Source of the DNA: Cyathus striatus
Taxonomy: Eukaryota; Basidiomycota; Agaricomycetes; Agaricales; Nidulariaceae
DNA length: 64,000 bases
Direction of reading: 5' to 3'
NCBI GenBank assembly: GCA_025738555.1
Contig: JAOVFP010000021.1
Coordinates: forward strand, 1-64,000
Positions 49,786 to 60,827 of the stretch are shown piece by piece (within the stretch, counting starts at the first letter, position 1; each line of letters opens with the position of its first letter). Below the pieces are notes generated by a model. It was given only the letters and a program-made list of their open reading frames with translations. It did no database searches and was not told where the DNA came from. The position numbers and the translations under genes were made by a program.

Positions 49786-50908
49786 ATGGATAAGAGTGTC
49801 AATCTAGCAAATATTTCTTCGGAAGATTATGCTGCTTTCCTAGCCTATCGTGCGGCCAACCAACAGTCAGAAAATTCGACTCCAGCATCCCGGAGTAGTT
49901 CCGGAAAGCCGAGACCAAAGCCGAGGCCTATAAATCCGGCTCCAAGGCGGGAGAACGCCGCGTACGTAGCTGTTCCACCGGCAACGCTTCCCTCTGTTCG
50001 TTCGGGACGGCGGCAAACGCGGTTACGCCGCGGGTCGTAAATCCGATGGAGACGAGTGTCGGGAGTGGGTCGGAAGCGTCGGGAGACGTGACGGGTTCTG
50101 GATATGAGGCGGAAAATGGTGGAAACATAGGAAATAGTAAGGGTAAGGGTACAGATGATTCTGGGGAGCCAAAGGAACTACGATACTATCATGATGTGCC
50201 TTGCATAAACTGTCAGGATCGGGGAACTGAGTGTTATCGCTTGAGGGAGTCAAACAGGTGAGTAAAACATGATTATCGGTCTGTATAGTTTATAGGAACT
50301 CCCTGTAGTGCTTGCGTTGTTTATGCGGGTGCTTAAGGGAAAATGTTCCCTTAGCACTCGAGGCCGGAACAAAGCCGGAACAAGTCCCGTTCCATCCGGT
50401 CCTTCGGAACACTCGGATACTCACATGGGTCCCCCATCCGTTGCGCCATCTCGCCAGTCGTCTCGTCAAAGCATGAAGCGGGCTCGGATCGACGACACGG
50501 ATGATGAGTTTATCCGTCCTTCATCCGCAGTAGCGGGTCCATCGTTCCGATCCTCTAGTGCAAACGATTCTGCTAATCTGGTCTCCTTGTCCACTTCCAT
50601 GAATGTCGCAACATCCATCCTAAGCGCGATGCGGCTGCAGAACGATACTATCATCTCTTTGCAAAGGAGATGATCACTCAACTCGAAACCTCGCGGATAC
50701 CAATCGCAAAGTGGTAGGCGAACTTGGTAAGTTGTCGCGAGTAGTTGCCGAAGTATCCGAGCACGTCGTCCATGTTTCCAACATCGAAACCCTGCTCGCG
50801 GAACGCCTCCGGGATCCGGATGCGTACGAGGAAGTTGTTACGGGTTCCGGGATTGCGTCGGAAGGTGAAGTAGGAGCTCGGGTCGAGTCGCAGACGCAGA
50901 GGGAGTGA
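49786..50908 (+). CDS. antisense accessory ORF of element B (Cys-rich, coiled coil), function unknown
   Basis: Reads opposite to gag-pol between the chromodomain end of pol and the 3' LTR. Starts MDKSVNLANISSEDYAAFLA, then a Pro/Arg/Lys tract (GKPRPKPRPINPAPRR). A one-base gap near 50,005 shifts the frame, after which VNPMETSVGSGSEASGD and VPCINCQDRGTECYRLRESN follow, with a C-x2-C-x5-C cluster. A GTGAGT donor at 50,258 and a spliced continuation VLKGKCSLSTRGRNKAG are inferred from the element A copy; here the acceptor AG looks lost. Then RSSSANDSANLVSLSTSMNV, a helical region, a further one-base shift near 50,668, and the C-terminus SRVVAEVSEHVVHVSNIETL ending at 50,908. Position and residues match the element A copy. 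The Cys spacing might be a zinc cluster. Confidence 0.55.
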
Positions 50909-51032
50909 TGGAAATAGTCGTAACACGTTACCAAAGAATTAATGTACTTGTATCTCGCTTTTTGGATGTTATTCGTTGTTTTTGGTTTTTGTATAAGGTG
51001 AAACTGCAAGCGGATAATAAGTAACGTGAAAT

Positions 51033-54000
51033 TTAAGAAATAGGAGTAGGGCCGGGCTTATCCGGATAGCGGGAGTGGAACTCTTCAATGATATCCGTAG
51101 CGTGTTCCAGTTCCGTGGCTGGAAGCCATGAAAACTCTTCATCTGTCCCTTCATACCCTAGCCAGCGTACGTAGTACCTCAGTTTGCAACGCAAACGACG
51201 ATCCAGTTTAGAGTCCAATATTTCCGAGACCTCGTATTCAATATCACCATCAACCTGGACAGGTGGTGGTGGAGGAATAATGCGATCTGGGATAGTATTT
51301 TCAGTATTGGGTTCAAGCATGGATACATGGAATACTGGGTGGACTGCACGAAATTGTTCTGGAAGGCGCAAGGTACGCGAATGCGATCCGGCAAGTGCGA
51401 TGACTTCAAAAGGTCCTAGGAACTTTTCTGCAAGTTTCCGGGATGGTCGGGTTGTCCGGAAGTACTCGGCTTTAACGTATACCTTTGTCCCGACAGGGAA
51501 TGCGCGGTGCGGGTTTGCGACGCGCATCGGCGGGTGTTTGATAACGTTTCTGCGCACTGAGTATTTCGGTCCGAAGCATCTCGTGAAGTTCCTCGAGGTT
51601 TACTGCGAAGTGCCGTGCACGAGCGGAAGTGAGATCACGTTCCGGATGTATCGCAAGGTTCGGGTGATAACCCTTGTTTGCGTAGAACGGTGAAATTCCT
51701 GTGGTTGCGCTCGGTGCATTATTGTAAGCAAATTCAGCAAGAGGTAAAAGATCACACCAGTTATCCTGCTGGTAGTTGCAGTAGGCCCGAAGGTATTGTT
51801 CCAGAGTTTGGTTTGTGCGTTCCGTTTGGCCGTCGCCTTCGGGGTGATAACCCGAGGTGAAATGTAAAGTGATGTCGAGGGCTGTACCGAGGGAACGGAA
51901 GAAATGCGACACAAACTCGGAACCACGATCGGAAGTGATGTGTTCCGGGACTCCGTGCTTGGAAAAGACATGAAGTACAAATAGAAGCGCAAGGTCGGAA
52001 GAAGAGCAAGTGGTATGAGTGGGAATGAAGATAGACTGCTTGGAGAAACGATCCACGATAACGAGTATAGAATCATACTTGGAAGCCGATGATTTTGGAA
52101 GTTGATCTATGAAATCCATAGATATCGAATGCCATGGGCGTCCGGGAACCGGAAGTTGTTTCAGGGTTCCGTACGGGCGGTGGCGCTGTGGTTTAGAACG
52201 CATGCAAGTATTACAAGACTTACAATAGTCCTTTACAAACGTCCGTATAAGCGGCCAAGTATATTCGCGTCGAATTAGCTCGAGGGTCTTGTTCTGTCCA
52301 AGGTGTCCTGAAAGCGGGTGGTCGTGTTTGTACTGTAAAACCCGAAGCCGAAGGGTTCCGGAGTCCGGAACATAGATCCGGTTATCTAGACGGAGGAAAC
52401 CGTCCGGGGTTACAGTCCAACGATTCTCGGGAGTCCGCATTCGGATAACTGCGACCGGGTCATTAGGGAGAGCTGATAATATGTCAGTATGTAACTGTTC
52501 AATGTCCATGATGATACTAGCGCGAAGAGCGGGTACAATAAGTGATGTTGCTCGGAGAGAAGTGATAAGCTGTTCCTGTGTGAACACTGGACGATAGTTA
52601 TGCGGATTGACCTTAGCGTAGTCGCTATCCCCCTCTTTAGGGTAGACGTCCCATCGTCTAGTCAGAGCATCCGGCTTCGCCCGAGTTTTCCGGGTCGAAA
52701 GCGGATAACTAGATTGAACTGGGAAAGATACTCGGACCATCGGGCTTGTCGTCGGGACAAGATCTTGGTTGTGGAAAAGTATTCCAAGTTCTTGTGGTCT
52801 GTGACGACGTCAATGGGTGAACCGGAACCTTCCAGGTAATGACGCCAGACTTGGAATGCTTCAAGATAGCAAGCAATTCCTTGTCATGGGTGTCGTAGTT
52901 TAGCTCGGGAGGTGTAAAGGTTCGTGAGTGGAAAGCGATAGGGTGAATCTCGCCATCATCGGAAACTATAGACAGGATAGCAGCCAACGCGTAATCTGAA
53001 GCGTCGGTTTCCACGATGAGCTGCTTGTCGGGAACCCAATGGGTAAGAATGGGTGCCGACGTGAAAGCGTCCTTAAGTTCAGTGAAAGCGGAACGGCATT
53101 TTTCCGAGAAGTTCCACGGATTACCCTTCCGGGTAAGGCGGGTGAGCGGAACAACTATGTCGGAATAGTTGTATATAAAACGCCGATAGAAATTAGCGAA
53201 CCCAAGGAAGGATTGAATGTCTTTTACTTTCCTTGGTTCCGGCCATTCTTGAATAGTCTTCACCTTTGTTGGAGACATGGTGAGACCGTTGGGCGATAGT
53301 ATATATCCGAGATATTCCACGGATTCGAGTGGAACTCACACTTATCCGCGCGCGCGTACAACCCGTGCTTCCGGAGTCGACGCAAAACTTCCCTGACATG
53401 TTGGCGATGTTGCGCAAGGTTATCAGAGTATATAAGGATGTCATCCAAATAAACTATGACGCACACATCAAGAAGGTCTTTGAAAACATCGTTCATGAAG
53501 CGTTGGAAACCCGCGGGTGCATTGGAAAGTCCGAAGGGCATGACTAGCCATTCGAAGGATCCATAGCGAGTCCGGAAAGCGGTTTTCCATTCATCGTCCT
53601 CGGCAATGCGGACCAGGTGGTACGCATGACGTAGGTCGATCTTGGTGTAGATACGGGCGCGACGGGGACTGTCGAGCAAATCTGAAATGAGTGGCAAAGG
53701 ATAACGATCCTTTTTAGAAATAGCGTTCAACCCGCGGAAATCCACACAAAGCCGAGCGATCCGTCCTTCTTGCGGACAAAAAGGACGGGAGCTCCGTGCG
53801 GAGAGCGTGAAGGTTGAATAAATCCGATCCGGATATGTTCATCGATGAATTCCCGAAGAGCGGAAAGCTCGGATTGGGAAAGGGAATAGATCCGACCTAC
53901 AGGAGGTGAAGCACCTTCTTCTAGGTTGATCTTTAAGTCGTAGGGACGGTGAGGGGCAAGTGTATCTGCCCGGGACTTGCTAAATACATCAGCAAACTCG

Positions 54001-54665
54001 TGATACTCAGACGGTATTGAAGAGAGATCCGGAGCTTCCTCTGGATTGAGGGCAGCGGCGGAAGCGACAGCACCAAGCTGGATACGGAAAGTCTGTGCTC
54101 CCTCTAAACGGCATGCACGCGAGAAGGCGGCACCGTTTATTAGCGAAATGCTAGGAGGAGGTGGCAGAGACTCATCAGAGGTGACCGGAGATGGATCCTC
54201 GGAAGCGGAACCTGGTTCCGAGATCCCGGATTTGAGCGGAAGTTGCTCGGAAGTGTCTGGAGTCCGGAATGTTAATGAGCCCGATACCCAGTCAATCAAC
54301 GGATTGAAGCGGGTGAGCCAATTGTATCCTAGGACTGCAGAACACACGGAATCAAGAGGTGTCACATAGAGTTCAACTGTAATACATTCACCGGTAGGGA
54401 ATAGTACAGGCAGTGTAACGAACTCGGTTATAACATGATTGGTGGTGCCATCGAAAAGTCTGAGAGCGATAGGTGGAGTAGGTGAGGTAGGAATAGCATG
54501 TGTCCGAACGAAAGATGAATCCATAAAACAATGGGTAGAACCCGAATCGACTAGAGCGCTATATGAAACTGTACAGGGTGTAGGGAGAGCATGGATGGTA
54601 CTACAAAGTGGAATATGAAGGGCATTGGGGTCGGAAAGAGCGGAAGCGTTGAGTCTTACCTGCAT
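51033..54665 (-). CDS. pol of element B: protease, reverse transcriptase, RNase H, integrase, chromodomain
   Basis: Replication polyprotein. Aspartic protease ([17 protein letters not shown], about 54,530). Reverse transcriptase from about 53,850 with VYLDDILIY (about 53,440). RNase H ([15 protein letters not shown], about 52,990). Integrase with zinc-binding HPLSGHLGQ...CNTCMRSK (about 52,200-52,330) and catalytic motifs [23 protein letters not shown] and [16 protein letters not shown]-terminal chromodomain ([35 protein letters not shown], 51,060-51,250), which in related chromoviruses targets marked chromatin. The frame is broken by single-base losses relative to element A near 53,755, 53,323 and 52,862, and a GC-rich insertion of about 28 bases lies near 51,505-51,535. 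Gag and pol are in different frames with 62 bases between stop and first pol Met, so a frameshift or re-initiation would be needed. Confidence 0.9.
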
Positions 54666-54727
54666 CGGCTGCGCACAAGGGGGAACAACGCGGTCCTCGG
54701 CTTGTGTGGTGTCCAGAGGACCGCTCC

Positions 54728-56239
54728 CTATTTTTTCGAACCCGAAGCCGGGTTGGAAAGAGGCGCGGACCTGCGGGTCGAGGGACCCACAGAAGCCGAC
54801 GTAGGAGCCGAAGCGGATATTCCGGATGCCCGGGCTCTAGCCGCGGAAGAGGCAGAGCGGGGACATTCTTTGGCGCGATGCCCCGGATTACCGCAGAACA
54901 AGCATAGATTGTTGTCCATGCGACGCTGACGTTCTTGTGGCAAAAGTTTGCCATCTCGACCAACCTTGTCATTCAATTCCGGCCTCCGCTGTTGGGGAGG
55001 CTGCGAGGAACGAGGTGGGTGACTACCAGCACGGTGGGGATAACTCGGACGTGGCGCATATTGACCCGAAACGAGGCGGGAAGGCGCCGGGGTGACTGCG
55101 GAGCGGTTTGTAGTAGCTCTAACAGAGCTATCCGGAACCCGCGGACCCCGAGGCTGGTGGGATTCCTGCGTACGCTCGGACTGGCGTTCCCAGTACCGAC
55201 TATCGATCCCTTGAGCTAGTTTAATCATCCCGCGCTTTGTGGTAGGTTTCCCAACATGAGAGATCTCATCCTTAATGCGACCCGGAAACCCGGAATAGAG
55301 TCGGTGGCATAAGGATTTATCATCCCAGTCGGTGCGCTGTGCAAGCCTGTTGAACTGTACAAGATACTTGGACAGTTTCTGTGAATCCTTCATAACGAGG
55401 ACATCCAGATCATTCTCGGCATCCCCTTCCGGGTTCGCTAACCCGAAGTTATCCTCTAGCATGACGACGAAAACCTCCCAAGAGTGAAGGAACTCATCAT
55501 CAGCGTAGGGATTGGAGAGGGTTGGCATAACGAGCTGAAGCGCGGTATCCCGAAGATATGCGAGAGCGAAGTTGACTTGGGAGTGTCCATCCGAGTATTG
55601 GGAAGGATTATTCCGGAAGTAAATTTGGCATTGAGTAATGAACTGCTCCAACTTCTCAGCACTGGAACCGTCAAAAGTATCTGGCTTTTGAACGTTGCGT
55701 TCCCGACGTGTTCCCGATGTACCCCGGGCGGATTCCGCAACTCTCAAAAGAGCTTCGGCAAGCCGGTCTTCCCGGGAGTGGCGCGCAAGAGGTGTGCGCC
55801 TGGGATTGTCGACATCATCCTCATCACCATCATCCCCTGAGTCTGAGGATGGTGGAGACGGAGGATTGGGCTGAGAAGGAGGTGGAGGTGGCGGTCCAAT
55901 GGTACCACCATCAGAGCCGTGACCCTCGGGAGTGTCCCGGTCTGCTGCGACTGTACCGTATGGCGGTGGAGTGCCATCCGGAGGAGCCTGAGCAGATCCG
56001 AGGTTCCCGGCTGCAGGAACAGAAAGTAGCTGAGCGGAAGTCGAGGGTGGACCCAGGAAAGTAGCACTAGGAGGTGGTGCTGGGCTGGGTGTAACCCGAG
56101 ACGGTGTAGAAGGTAGAGAACCTGAAGTACTCCGTGGAGGCTGTTGCCTCGTAGCTGCACGGGTGGCACGAGCACCCACAGCATTGGTATGACTAGCGGT
56201 ATGCGCTGTGCGAGTAACCGAAGTCCCAGTTGGAGCCAT
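54728..56239 (-). CDS. gag of element B
   Basis: Intact 503-aa frame starting 37 bp inside the 5' LTR (MAPTGTSVTRTAHTA). A Pro/Ser-rich N-terminus is followed by an acidic linker (GDDGDEDDVDN), the capsid-like retrotransposon gag domain (KPDTFDGSSAEKLEQFITQC, SWEVFVVMLEDNFG, KSLCHRLYSGFPGRIKDEI, residues about 185-330), and a basic tail with one CCHC zinc knuckle (CLFCGNPGHRAKEC, near residue 465). It forms the particle and binds RNA. Confidence 0.93.
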   Translation of the reverse strand: MAPTGTSVTRTAHTASHTNAVGARATRAATRQQPPRSTSGSLPSTPSRVTPSPAPPPSATFLGPPSTSAQLLSVPAAGNLGSAQAPPDGTPPPYGTVAADRDTPEGHGSDGGTIGPPPPPPSQPNPPSPPSSDSGDDGDEDDVDNPRRTPLARHSREDRLAEALLRVAESARGTSGTRRERNVQKPDTFDGSSAEKLEQFITQCQIYFRNNPSQYSDGHSQVNFALAYLRDTALQLVMPTLSNPYADDEFLHSWEVFVVMLEDNFGLANPEGDAENDLDVLVMKDSQKLSKYLVQFNRLAQRTDWDDKSLCHRLYSGFPGRIKDEISHVGKPTTKRGMIKLAQGIDSRYWERQSERTQESHQPRGPRVPDSSVRATTNRSAVTPAPSRLVSGQYAPRPSYPHRAGSHPPRSSQPPQQRRPELNDKVGRDGKLLPQERQRRMDNNLCLFCGNPGHRAKECPRSASSAARARASGISASAPTSASVGPSTRRSAPLSNPASGSKK

Positions 56240-56275
56240 GATAAAGAGATATCCAAGGTATCAGTATTCGTATAC

Positions 56276-57041
56276 TGTTACGTACCGATTCTCTTCCTGT
56301 TTAGAAGTGGTTGCGAAGACACCCGGAGGGTGTGGGAGAACTATAACGGAAACCCGAAGTGAGTACGGGTGCGGGAACGTAGAGCGGAAGTGCGGAAAGA
56401 ACCGTGGCTTCAGCTTGTGTGCTGCGCCGCCTGGATATCCCCAGGGAATGGTTCGTATTTCGAGGAAGATGATATGTAACCAAGGAAGACGTTCCAGAGT
56501 ATAAGAGAAGGCTTCGCCACTACACTAGGTAGTGGGAGAGAAACTCGAAGGAAAACCCGGAGCGGGTTTCAGAACTTAGAGTAGGAAGAAAGTGTACAGA
56601 GTTGATACGAATACTAAAGACTACCTATTACATCTGGAAGACTACTTATACTAAGTAGGAACCTGTAGATACGAATGTAGAAGTATTATACAAAGGACAA
56701 GTCAAAGGAGTAAGTAGGAAATGAAGTCTTGGCAAAGCGGAGTAGGGGCGCAAATGACGCGCTCAGAATGAAGAATAAGGAACTAATCTACAAAGGCCAT
56801 AATGAAACGTATAAGTAGGAATGGAAGGGAGGAGTAATAGAATGATGACGCGGTGAGGCCGTCATAAGAGAAAGTACGTATCCGGGATACCCGATAGAAA
56901 ACCCGACGGGTTCCGGGTACGTTCCCGGGCGGGAACGTCGGGAAGTGTAAACCCGAAGCGGGTACATTCCGGGAACGGACCGGGTATGTTAGAAGGTCAC
57001 GTGGGAACGTCGGCACGATGTATCCGGACATGGATATAACA
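56276..57041 (-). repeat. 5' LTR of element B
   Basis: 766 bp, TGTTACGTACCGATTC to GGACATGGATATAACA, carrying the promoter for gag-pol. The sequence just inside (minus strand GTATACGAATACTGATACC) is where a primer-binding site would lie; I could not match it to a tRNA end. Confidence 0.95.
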
Positions 57042-57046
57042 GGACC

Positions 57047-57335
57047 CTGAGGCTGGTGAGATTCCCACATACACTCAGACTGGTGTTCCCAGTACTGACT
57101 ATTGATCCCTTGAGCTAGTTTAATCATCCCATACTTTGTGGTAGGTTTCCCAACATGAGAGATCTCATCCTTAATGCGATCCAGAAACCTGGAATAGAGT
57201 CAGTGGCATAAGGATTTATTATCCCAGTCAGTGTGCTGTGCAAGCCTGTTGAACTGTACAAGGTACTTGGACAGTTTCTGCAAATCCTTCATAACAAGGA
57301 CATCCAGATCATTCTTGGCATCCCCTTCCAGGTTA
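57047..57335 (-). pseudogene. element A gag segment between two insertions
   Basis: Matches element B gag around 54,900-55,440 shifted (for example CTTGAGCTAGTTTAATCATCCC shared in parts). It resumes directly after element B's GGACC duplicate and ends at the TA where the foldback element is inserted. Confidence 0.85.
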
Positions 57336-58860
57336 CACTGGAGTGCAAAAAGAATGAGCACACATTATTTTGCAATATCTCTGGAACAGTTCTATATATT
57401 CCTAACCTGTAAAATGTTAAAATTAATATACCTTCTTTTCTTTGAAATAGTGGTAATACATTTCCTAAAAAGGAAATTCCCTTGATATACCAGCAGAAAT
57501 AAAAATGGCACACTTTTCAGAGTGGTTAAGGGAGTACCTACAGAACCTGGAAAAAATATATGTTATAGTACTCCATCAACTAAGAATGACACATTTTAGA
57601 TCATGAAATTTGGACTAGTGGACCACTAGATAAAAAAATCAGAAATGTTCAAAATTCGAGGTTGATACACTTAGCCACATGTTTCAACTGACTATCAGAG
57701 AGTCAGTTGATAGTTAGTTGAGACTCTCTGAGAGTAGATTGAGAGTCAGGTGAGAGTAGATTGAGATTTTTAGCCTGAAATGACAGTCAGATGAGAGTTA
57801 GGTGAGAGTCAGGTGAGAGTTAGATGATAAATTTTCACAAAACTGAAAACTCTCTCACTCAGGTCTCAATAGTAATCTGAGACTAGATTGATAGGACTCT
57901 CATTAGACTATCAGTGATAGTTGTTTGTTGAATAAGCAAGTTGTCAATACATTATTGGTCATGCTGGGAAACTAAGCCATACCTAGACTCTATTGTCACA
58001 CATGTGCATGAATGTGTGACATGTTGGAAAATGTTGGAAAAAGCGTAACATGTGTGACAAGTGTGGGAAAAGTGTGACATGTTGGAATAAGTGTGGCAAG
58101 TGTGATGGCTATGATATGTGACAGTTTTCCAAACATGTCACATTTTTTCCCACGCGTGTCACACATGTCACGCTTTTTCCAACATTTTCCAACATGTCAC
58201 ACATGTCACGCTTTTCCCAACATTTTCCAGCATGTCACACTTTTTCAACATTTTCCAACATGTCACACATGGAGTTAGGTGAGAGTTAGGTAAGAGTCAG
58301 GTAAGAATCCAAGCTAAGCCCAATACTAATTTCAGGTCTCAACTGACTCTAATGAGACTCTCAGTTGACTCTTGAGACTCAGTTGAGAGTCAAATGACAG
58401 TCAGATGAGAGTCTAACCTGACTTCTGAGACTTAGTTAAGAGTCAGATGAGAGTCAGTTGATAGTCAGTTGAGACATGTGTGGGAGTGACACATACAGCA
58501 AAATTCAGCTGTTTTTGGCAAATTTTTGGCTCTCAGGCCAAAAATTGACATGTTTTGAATTTATTTTGTAGTGAACCACATCATCAATTTCTATGATCTA
58601 AAATGTATCTTGTTCATTTGTTGTGTAGTATAACATATTTTTTTTCTGGGTTCTGTAGGTGCTTCCTTAACCACTCTGAAAAGTGTGCCATTTTTATTTC
58701 TGCTGGTATATCAAGGGAATTTCCTTTTTAGGAAATGTTTTACCACTATTTCAAAGACAAGAAGGTATATTATTTTTCATATTTTACAGGTTAGGAATAT
58801 ATAGAACTGTTCCAGAGATATTGCAAAATAATGTGTGCTCATTCTTTTTGCACTCCAGTG
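57336..58860. mobile_element. 1.5-kb foldback/MITE-like element with about 270-bp inverted ends
   Basis: Starts CACTGGAGTGCAAAAAG and ends with its complement. TA duplicates flank it (57334-57335 and 58861-58862), the Tc1/mariner-type target. The inverted ends match over about 270 bp (to about 57,610 and from about 58,590). The centre is also self-complementary: blocks of GAGAGTCAGTTGA/GACTCTCA-type words (57,690-57,900 and 58,265-58,470) and ACATGTTGGAAAATGTTGG against its complement (58,015-58,265). No transposase. Removing it restores gag. Confidence 0.93.
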
Positions 58861-58862
58861 TA

Positions 58863-59475
58863 GCTAACCCAAAATTATCCTCTAGAATGATGATGAAAAC
58901 CTCCCAAGAGTGAAGGAACTCATCATCAGCATAGGGGTTGGAGAGGGTTGGCATAATGAGCTGAAGCACAGTATCCCAAAGATATGTGAGAGCGAAGTTG
59001 ACCTGGGAGTGTCCATCCAAGTATTGGGAAGGATTATTCTGGAAGTAAATTTGACACTGCATAATGAACTGCTCTAACTTCTCAGCACTGGAACTGTCAA
59101 AAGTATCTGGCTTTTGAATGTTGCATTCCCAACATGATCCTGACATACCCTGGACAGATTCTGCAACTCTCAAAAGAGCTTCAGCAAGCTGGTCTTCCCA
59201 GGAGTGGTGCACAAGAGGTGTGCATCTGGGATTGTTGACATCATCCTCATCACCATCATCTCCTGAGTCTGAGGATGGTGGAGATGGAGGGTTGGGCTGA
59301 GAAGGAGGTGGAGGTGGTGGCCCAATGGTACCACCATCAGAACTATGACCCTCAGGAGTCTCCTGGTCTGTTGTGACTGTACCATATGGTAGTGGGGTGC
59401 CATCCAGAGGAGCCTAAGTGGATCTGAGGTTCCTGGCTGCAGGAACAGAGAGTGTCTGAGCAGAAGTCAAGGGTG
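58863..59475 (-). pseudogene. element A gag capsid segment
   Basis: Minus-strand frame NIQKPDTFDSSSAEKLEQFI, SWEVFIIILEDNFGLA, matching element B gag capsid residues with CpG-derived changes. Confidence 0.85.
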
Positions 59476-60595
59476 TGTAGAATTATATTAGTTATTCAAA
59501 TGTCACAATTCCATGCTGTCTCCACATACGCATTTGGATATGTTACTATACCTATTATGTATTTTACAGACAATGTGCTCCGCTTTTTATGTATTTAAGT
59601 AGTATACTATGTACTGTATCTACTTATCCATTTGCCTCTTGCTTCCTCCCCCTGTGTGCTCTGAGGCCAAATGTAACGTCGTCGTCGTCGATGCGTCATT
59701 TATTTCAACACAAATGGATCCTGCCCTTCTGTGTGGGGCTGTCGCCAATACACCAGCTCGTGGCCTCGGTTCTAGGCCTATCGCTCACTTGATTTCATCC
59801 CCTCGCCGTCGCTTGCGCTCGCTTAATTTTATTGCGCTGCCGTCGCCATCTTTCGAGCCGAAACCCCATCATTGTGCCGCTGTCGTAGTCACCTGACACC
59901 GTGCCTGCCCGCCGTTATCATCGCTCTCGCCGTTTTGCCATGCCGTCGTCGTCGTCGTCGTGTCGCCGCCTTTTTTTTATCCGTCATCATTATTGCCCGG
60001 GGAGGCCGAAGTCCCTACTCGCCGTGTTTCATGTCTGCCGCTCACCAATCCGTTGATCGCGCGAAGTCGATTTCCATTTTGGGAATGCGCGCCGCTCGCC
60101 TACTTCGATTCATCGCTCGAAATTCGCCTCGTAATGCCGCCTGAAGATTCTACGACCGGAGCTTTTGCATGGGTCAATGAATGCATAATGGATGCTAATG
60201 CTGGGTGAAGGGATTCTGGGTTGTGATAAGTTTATGTCGCATTTTTCGTTGTTTTGGGGGATTTTCTTACCTATGCAGTATGTTATGCTTCCGGGGGTGT
60301 ATTACTTTCATTTTTCCTTTTCGTCGTCGCCCCTTGATCATTGTGCCATTTGCGGGGGTGTGTAGAATTATATTAGTTATTCAAATGTCACAATTCCATG
60401 CTGTCTCCACATACGCATTTGGATATGTTACTATACCTATTATGTATTTTACAGACAATGTGCTCCGCTTTTTATGTATTTAAGTAGTATACTATGTACT
60501 GTATCTACTTATCCATTTGCCTCTTGCTTCCTCCTCCTGTGTGCTCTGAGGCCAAATGTAACGTCGTCGTCGTCGATGCGTCGTTTATTTCAACA
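59476..60595. mobile_element. TRIM-like non-autonomous LTR element (1,120 bp)
   Basis: Two 235-bp LTRs (59476-59710 and 60361-60595; TGTAGAATTATATTAG to TTATTTCAACA) with about two differences, flanked by GGGTG (59471-59475 and 60596-60600) inside gag of element A. The 650-bp interior has no gag or pol. It contains CpG-rich sequence with small open frames (for example 59,960-60,208) unlike its surroundings, and could include captured host DNA. CpGs are intact, so insertion is recent. Confidence 0.93.
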
Positions 60596-60600
60596 GGGTG

Positions 60601-60808
60601 AACCCAGGAAAGTAGCACTAGGAGGTGGTGCTGAGCTGGGTGTAACCTGAGACAGTGTAGAAGGTAGAGAACCTGAAGTACTCTGTGGAGGCTGTTGCCT
60701 CATAGCTGCACAGGTGGCACAAGCACCCACAGCATTGGTATGACTAGCAGTATGCACTGTGTGAGTAACTGAAGTCCCAGTTGGAGCTATGATAGAAGAG
60801 ATATCCAA
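60601..60808 (-). pseudogene. element A gag N-terminus
   Basis: MDISSIIAPTGTSVTHTVHT and onward, collinear with the start of element B gag; follows the 5' LTR by 20 bp. Confidence 0.85.
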
Positions 60809-60827
60809 GGTATAAGTATTTGTATAC

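Larger units (their letters stand above)
48884..57041 (-). mobile_element. element B: young full-length chromodomain Ty3/gypsy retrotransposon (8,158 bp)
   Basis: LTRs 48884-49646 (763 bp) and 56276-57041 (766 bp) differ by only about four positions that I could find, three of them single-base gaps in short runs. The target duplication GGACC flanks it (48879-48883 and 57042-57046), inside gag of element A. Order on the minus strand: 5' LTR, gag, pol, an antisense ORF region, polypurine tract (AAAAGGGGATAC), 3' LTR. CpG sites are retained, unlike in element A. Confidence 0.97.

Noticed and set aside
47863..54929. Medium + strand frames opposite pol and gag (for example 47,863-48,105, 54,046-54,369, 54,591-54,929)
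   Set aside because: Shadows of the coding strand, without the positional and residue conservation shown by the true antisense ORF region.
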